Assembly (NCBI GenBank): GCA_947585525.1
Contig: CANPXA010000014.1
Coordinates: 1 to 16,822 of the forward strand
Source of the DNA: an uncultured Akkermansia sp.
GTDB taxonomy: Bacteria > Verrucomicrobiota > Verrucomicrobiia > Verrucomicrobiales > Akkermansiaceae
Direction: 5' to 3'
DNA length: 16,822 bases
A program made the position numbers and the translations under genes. Position 1 is the stretch's first letter. Every line of letters starts with the position of its first letter. Below are positions 13,995 through 16,822 of the stretch, piece after piece. The notes under the pieces were generated by a model that was not told the origin of the DNA, did no database searches, and saw nothing but the letters and a program-made list of their open reading frames with translations.

Positions 13995-14572
13995 TGAAGA
14001 CCTGTCTCTTTGGTGGGGCGTTTGATCCGGTTCATTCCGGGCACCTGATGATAGCGAGAGCTGTGATAGAAAGCTGCAAGCCGGAGCGATTCGTATTTTT
14101 GCCCGCAGCCTGTTCACCCTTCAAGATAGGGCAACGCAACCTTTTCACGGCAGAGGAAAGGATGGAAATGCTGCGAGTGGCGGTGCGGGAAATGGAGCAC
14201 GCCGAAGTCAGCGACCTGGATCTCAAGCTGCCTCCGCCGAGCTGGACTTGGCGCCTGGTTGAACACTGGAAGAAGGAGAACCCGGGAGAACAGCTGTTTT
14301 GGTTGCTGGGAATGGATGAATGGAACGAGCTGCACCGCTGGAGCCGACTCGACCGGCTGAGCTGCGAGCTCACGTTCATTGTCTGTCAACGCAGTGAGAA
14401 AAAAGCCGTTCCCCGACCGGGGATACGGGTTGTTTTCATGGAATGTCCGGAGCATCCGGCCTCGTCCTCAGAATTGCGCAGGCTACTGGAAGAGGGCAAG
14501 CCTGTGCCCCCCGGCTGGTTACCGGAAGCTGTACTCACGCTCATACGAAAGTACTTGGCAGGGAGAGGATGA
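13994..14572 (+). CDS. nadD: Nicotinate-nucleotide adenylyltransferase (NadD)
   Basis: 192 residues. It transfers AMP from ATP to nicotinate mononucleotide to give deamido-NAD, a required step of cytosolic NAD synthesis. The nucleotidyltransferase signature GGAFDPVHSGHL is at 7-18, the NadD-typical WLLGMDEWNELHRW at 103-116, and ASSSELRRLLEEG at 156-168 stands in the place of the ISST.IR motif. The start at 13994 shares a base with the stop of the M23 gene, and GGAGGG (13982-13987) lies 6 bases before it; the GTG at 13991 is a less likely start. It is convergent with glyS, with only 21 bases between the stops and no clear terminator. Confidence 0.95.
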   Translation: MKTCLFGGAFDPVHSGHLMIARAVIESCKPERFVFLPAACSPFKIGQRNLFTAEERMEMLRVAVREMEHAEVSDLDLKLPPPSWTWRLVEHWKKENPGEQLFWLLGMDEWNELHRWSRLDRLSCELTFIVCQRSEKKAVPRPGIRVVFMECPEHPASSSELRRLLEEGKPVPPGWLPEAVLTLIRKYLAGRG

Positions 14573-14593
14573 GACAGCGAATCAGGGGGATTC

Positions 14594-16186
14594 TCAACGG
14601 ATGCGTTTAAGCAGCCAATGAAGGAGGGATGAGATGGGGAGACGTTCCTGCTGCATGGAGTCACGGTGACGGACGGTGACGGTATCCTTAAGGGAGGGGT
14701 CATGCTCATCGCCTTCACCGAGGGTCTCAAAATCGACCGTGATACAGAAGGGCGTACCCACTTCATCCTGGCGGCGATAGCGACGCCCCACTGCTCCGCT
14801 CTCATCGTAAAAGACGTTCATGTAGGGACGCAACATCGCCTCAATCTCATGGGCGATGCGCACCTGCTGCTCATTTTTCTTGAGCAGAGGAAACACAGCT
14901 GCCTTAATCGGAGCTATACGAGGATGGAAGTGCAACACCGTCCGAACATCACTTTTGCCGTCCTGTCCCAACTCCTCCTCATCGTACGCCTCGCAAAGAA
15001 CGGCGAGCACCGTGCGGTCACAGCCGGCAGAGGGTTCAACAACGTGCGGTATGAAACGCTCGCGTGTACTCTCTTCAAAGTATTCCATAGGCTTGCCGGA
15101 CCCCTCTTGGTGCCGCGTAAGATCGTAGCAGGTGCGGTACGCGATACCCTGGAGCTCCTGCACCCCGAAGGGGAAGGCATATTCCAAGTCATAGGTTTTC
15201 TTGGAGTAAAAGGCTCGCTCGCCATCCGGCACATCGAGGATGTGAATCTTATCTCGCGGAATGCCAATGTTTTCGTAGAAACGCAAACATATCTCAAGCC
15301 ACTCATCCGTCAAGCGCAAGCCGTCCTCCTCACGACAAAAATATTCCACCTCCATCTGCTCAAACTCACGGGAGCGGAAGGTGAAGTTACGCGGGTTGAT
15401 TTCGTTGCGGAAGGACTTCCCGATCTGCGCAATGCCGAAGGGCAGTTTCATGCGCGAGGAATCCAAGATGTTCTTGTACTGGCAAAATATGCTCTGAGCC
15501 GTCTCCGGACGCAGCCAACCGATACTGGATGGATCGCTGTCATCCGCTGCAGCGCCGATCCTCGTGCGGAACATGAGGTTAAATGAACGAGCCTCTGTTA
15601 CGAGCGAGCCATTGGCCGGATTGTATCGAGTTGTCTCTTTGACCTCTTGTGTGCTCTCTCCCAGCAATTCCACTTGGACTCCTTCCGGTACGGCCTTTCC
15701 CATGAGCTGTGTGTAATACTGCTTGGCACCCTTGCGTGCCGTTTTCGCGTCCTTCTCCTCCACGCTCGGCACCAACATCGAATACTCTTTCTGCGTGCTC
15801 CAACTGCCGTCCGAGAGCCGGGCTCCCTTCCACCAAAAAGCGATGCCGCTCTGCGGCGGTATCTGATCCGCGCGAAGCCGCTCCTTGCTCAGTAAACAAT
15901 CGCAAAGAGGATCTGAAAAACCGCCCACATGGCCACTGGCAACAAGGACCGAGTTATGCGTCAGAATAGCGCCATCCATCCCAACGATATCCGGCCGCTC
16001 CTGCACATTCACCCTCCACCAGTAGTCCTTCACATTGCGTTTGAGCTCCACTCCGAGCGGACCGTAGTCCCAGCAACCGTTCAAGCCCCCGTATATCTCG
16101 GCGGCTTGGAAGATGAATCCCCTGCGCTTGCAGAGGCTGACTATTTTTTCCATGCGTTCCGGGTCGGTCTGTGTGCGGTCTGCCAT
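14594..16186 (-). CDS. glyS: Glycyl-tRNA synthetase, single-chain alpha2 type
   Basis: 530 residues. It charges tRNA-Gly in the cytosol. Class II motifs are clear: GCWDYGPLGVELKRN (37-51), motif 2 at about 259-283 (FRNEINPRNFTFRSREFEQM), and motif 3 PSAGCDRTVLAVLCEAY. After it comes an anticodon-binding domain beginning near RIAPIKAAVFPL. It is the archaeal/eukaryotic-like homodimer form, not the alpha2beta2 bacterial form. The frame extends to 16258, but the -10 box TAGAAT at 16202-16197 excludes those upstream ATGs; MADRTQTDPERMEK at 16186 is the first usable start, 10 bases after the -10. Confidence 0.95.
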   Translation of the reverse strand: MADRTQTDPERMEKIVSLCKRRGFIFQAAEIYGGLNGCWDYGPLGVELKRNVKDYWWRVNVQERPDIVGMDGAILTHNSVLVASGHVGGFSDPLCDCLLSKERLRADQIPPQSGIAFWWKGARLSDGSWSTQKEYSMLVPSVEEKDAKTARKGAKQYYTQLMGKAVPEGVQVELLGESTQEVKETTRYNPANGSLVTEARSFNLMFRTRIGAAADDSDPSSIGWLRPETAQSIFCQYKNILDSSRMKLPFGIAQIGKSFRNEINPRNFTFRSREFEQMEVEYFCREEDGLRLTDEWLEICLRFYENIGIPRDKIHILDVPDGERAFYSKKTYDLEYAFPFGVQELQGIAYRTCYDLTRHQEGSGKPMEYFEESTRERFIPHVVEPSAGCDRTVLAVLCEAYDEEELGQDGKSDVRTVLHFHPRIAPIKAAVFPLLKKNEQQVRIAHEIEAMLRPYMNVFYDESGAVGRRYRRQDEVGTPFCITVDFETLGEGDEHDPSLKDTVTVRHRDSMQQERLPISSLLHWLLKRIR

Positions 16187-16196
16187 AGCGCCCTCC

Positions 16197-16224
16197 ATTC
16201 TATCGCATCCTCTTGTATTTGCAA
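16197..16224 (-). promoter_or_regulatory. Promoter of glyS
   Basis: On the minus strand TTGCAA (16224-16219), 16 bases, TAGAAT (16202-16197), then 10 bases (GGAGGGCGCT) to the ATG at 16186. Because transcription should begin inside that 10-base gap, the GGAGG is probably not fully transcribed and the mRNA is nearly leaderless. Confidence 0.55.
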
Positions 16225-16251
16225 GCGCAAAGAAGTACAGCAAAATCCGAC

Positions 16252-16280
16252 TTGCCAATGAAGCAGGGTAGTGGTAGAAT
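16252..16280 (+). promoter_or_regulatory. Promoter of the right-edge nucleotidyltransferase gene
   Basis: TTGCCA (16252-16257), a 17-base spacer ending in AGTGG, TAGAAT (16275-16280). The predicted start near 16287 gives a leader of about 24 bases before the ATG at 16311, with no strong Shine-Dalgarno. It is divergent from the glyS promoter. Confidence 0.65.
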
Positions 16281-16310
16281 GCGGCTCACGCAGACGAACA
16301 GATTGCAGCT

Positions 16311-16822
16311 ATGAAAAAACCGACACTCCTTGTATTAGCCGCAGGTATGGGCAGCAGATACGGCGGATTAAAACAGCTTGACCCCATGGGGCCCAACGGA
16401 GAGGTCATCCTCGATTATTCGGTCTATGATGCCATACGTGCCGGCTTCGGGAAAGTGGTCTTCATCATCCGAAAAGACTTTGAGGAAGCTTTCAAAAGCC
16501 AAGTAGGAGCCCGTTTCGCCGGCAAAATTGAAGTGGATTACGCCTTCCAGAGCCTGGATGACCTGCCGGAGGGGTACAGCGTGCCGGAGGGAAGGGTGAA
16601 GCCCTGGGGGACGGCGCACGCGCTGTTGGCGGCTAGAGAGGTGGTGCACGAGCCATTTGGCGTGGTGAACGCCGACGATTTTTACGGGGCCGATGCATTT
16701 TGTCGGGCAGCGGAGTTTTTGACCGCAGAGTCAGCTGCGGATGGAAAAGAGCATTACGCCATGATCGGCTACCCCCTCAAGAACACATTGAGCGATCATG
16801 GGGATGTTAACCGTGGCATCTG
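16311..16822 (+). CDS. NTP_transferase family nucleotidyltransferase (3' end outside window)
   Basis: The first 170 residues are visible; the rest is past the right edge. LVLAAGMGSRYGGLKQLDPMG (residues 7-27) is the nucleoside-triphosphate-binding signature of the sugar-phosphate nucleotidyltransferase fold, and VVNADDFYG is the acidic metal-binding loop. KPWGTAHALLAAREVV between them matches the usual GTA.A...A stretch. Members couple a sugar phosphate to a nucleotide, but this subgroup (MKKPTLLVLAAGMGSRYGG start) is mostly annotated only as 'nucleotidyltransferase', and the sugar cannot be told from the part seen. The start at 16311 follows a clear promoter. Confidence 0.85.
   Translation, partial: MKKPTLLVLAAGMGSRYGGLKQLDPMGPNGEVILDYSVYDAIRAGFGKVVFIIRKDFEEAFKSQVGARFAGKIEVDYAFQSLDDLPEGYSVPEGRVKPWGTAHALLAAREVVHEPFGVVNADDFYGADAFCRAAEFLTAESAADGKEHYAMIGYPLKNTLSDHGDVNRGI

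Noticed and set aside
14666..15586. 306-codon plus-strand open frame
   Set aside because: It lies wholly antisense to glyS, whose class II motifs are unambiguous.
16187..16258. Longer glyS N-terminus starting at 16258
   Set aside because: The extension would pass through the -35 and -10 boxes of the glyS promoter and has no similarity to the family N-terminus.

Overview
The window looks like chromosomal DNA from a Gram-negative, respiring bacterium with fairly high G+C. I lean towards Verrucomicrobiota (Akkermansia-like). The reasons are an LpxR-type outer-membrane lipid A deacylase, cytochrome c maturation genes of the ResB/CcsA type, MenA-type menaquinone synthesis, a flotillin paired with an NfeD-like protein, and a single-chain glycyl-tRNA synthetase. 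The phylum is an inference from gene content and protein character; no marker gene here proves it.

Layout from left to right. 1-2928 (minus) is a nearly complete PutA-like protein that runs off the left edge. It is read divergently from an NfeD-like/flotillin pair (3020-5179, plus). A 373-base non-coding stretch (5180-5552) is packed with perfect hairpins and 7-base tandem repeats. A minus-strand operon lpxR-like > resB-like > ccsA (8309 down to 5553) follows, and upstream of it lies class II fructose-bisphosphate aldolase (9425-8400, minus) with a clear terminator. A 488-base gap holds the aldolase leader and promoter, a 10-bp palindrome over a possible promoter, a possible 25-residue peptide, and the promoter of a lone A+T-rich glycosyltransferase (9914-10669, plus). 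Next is a tight minus-strand operon pyrC > DUF3820 > menA (13069 down to 10836). Divergent to it is an M23 peptidase > nadD pair (13311-14572, plus), convergent with glyS (16186 down to 14594, minus). A sugar-nucleotidyltransferase-type gene (16311 onward, plus) runs off the right edge.

How the genes relate. Most are housekeeping or envelope functions: glycolysis, pyrimidine, NAD and menaquinone synthesis, tRNA charging, cytochrome c assembly, cell wall and lipid A modification, and membrane microdomains. There is no phage, transposase, CRISPR array, rRNA or tRNA that I can see.

Two things stand out. First, the PutA-like protein is an uninterrupted 976-codon frame, yet its aldehyde dehydrogenase half lacks the catalytic cysteine, the catalytic asparagine and the base glutamate at the expected places. 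The proline dehydrogenase half also departs from the canonical substrate-binding residues. It looks like a maintained pseudoenzyme or a repurposed enzyme. Second, nine gene starts are preceded by a uniform promoter of the form TTGnnn-N16-18-TAGAAT-like. In six of them the -10 box ends only 6-10 bases before the start codon, which predicts leaderless or near-leaderless mRNAs. Genes inside the operons instead use Shine-Dalgarno sequences or stop/start overlaps.
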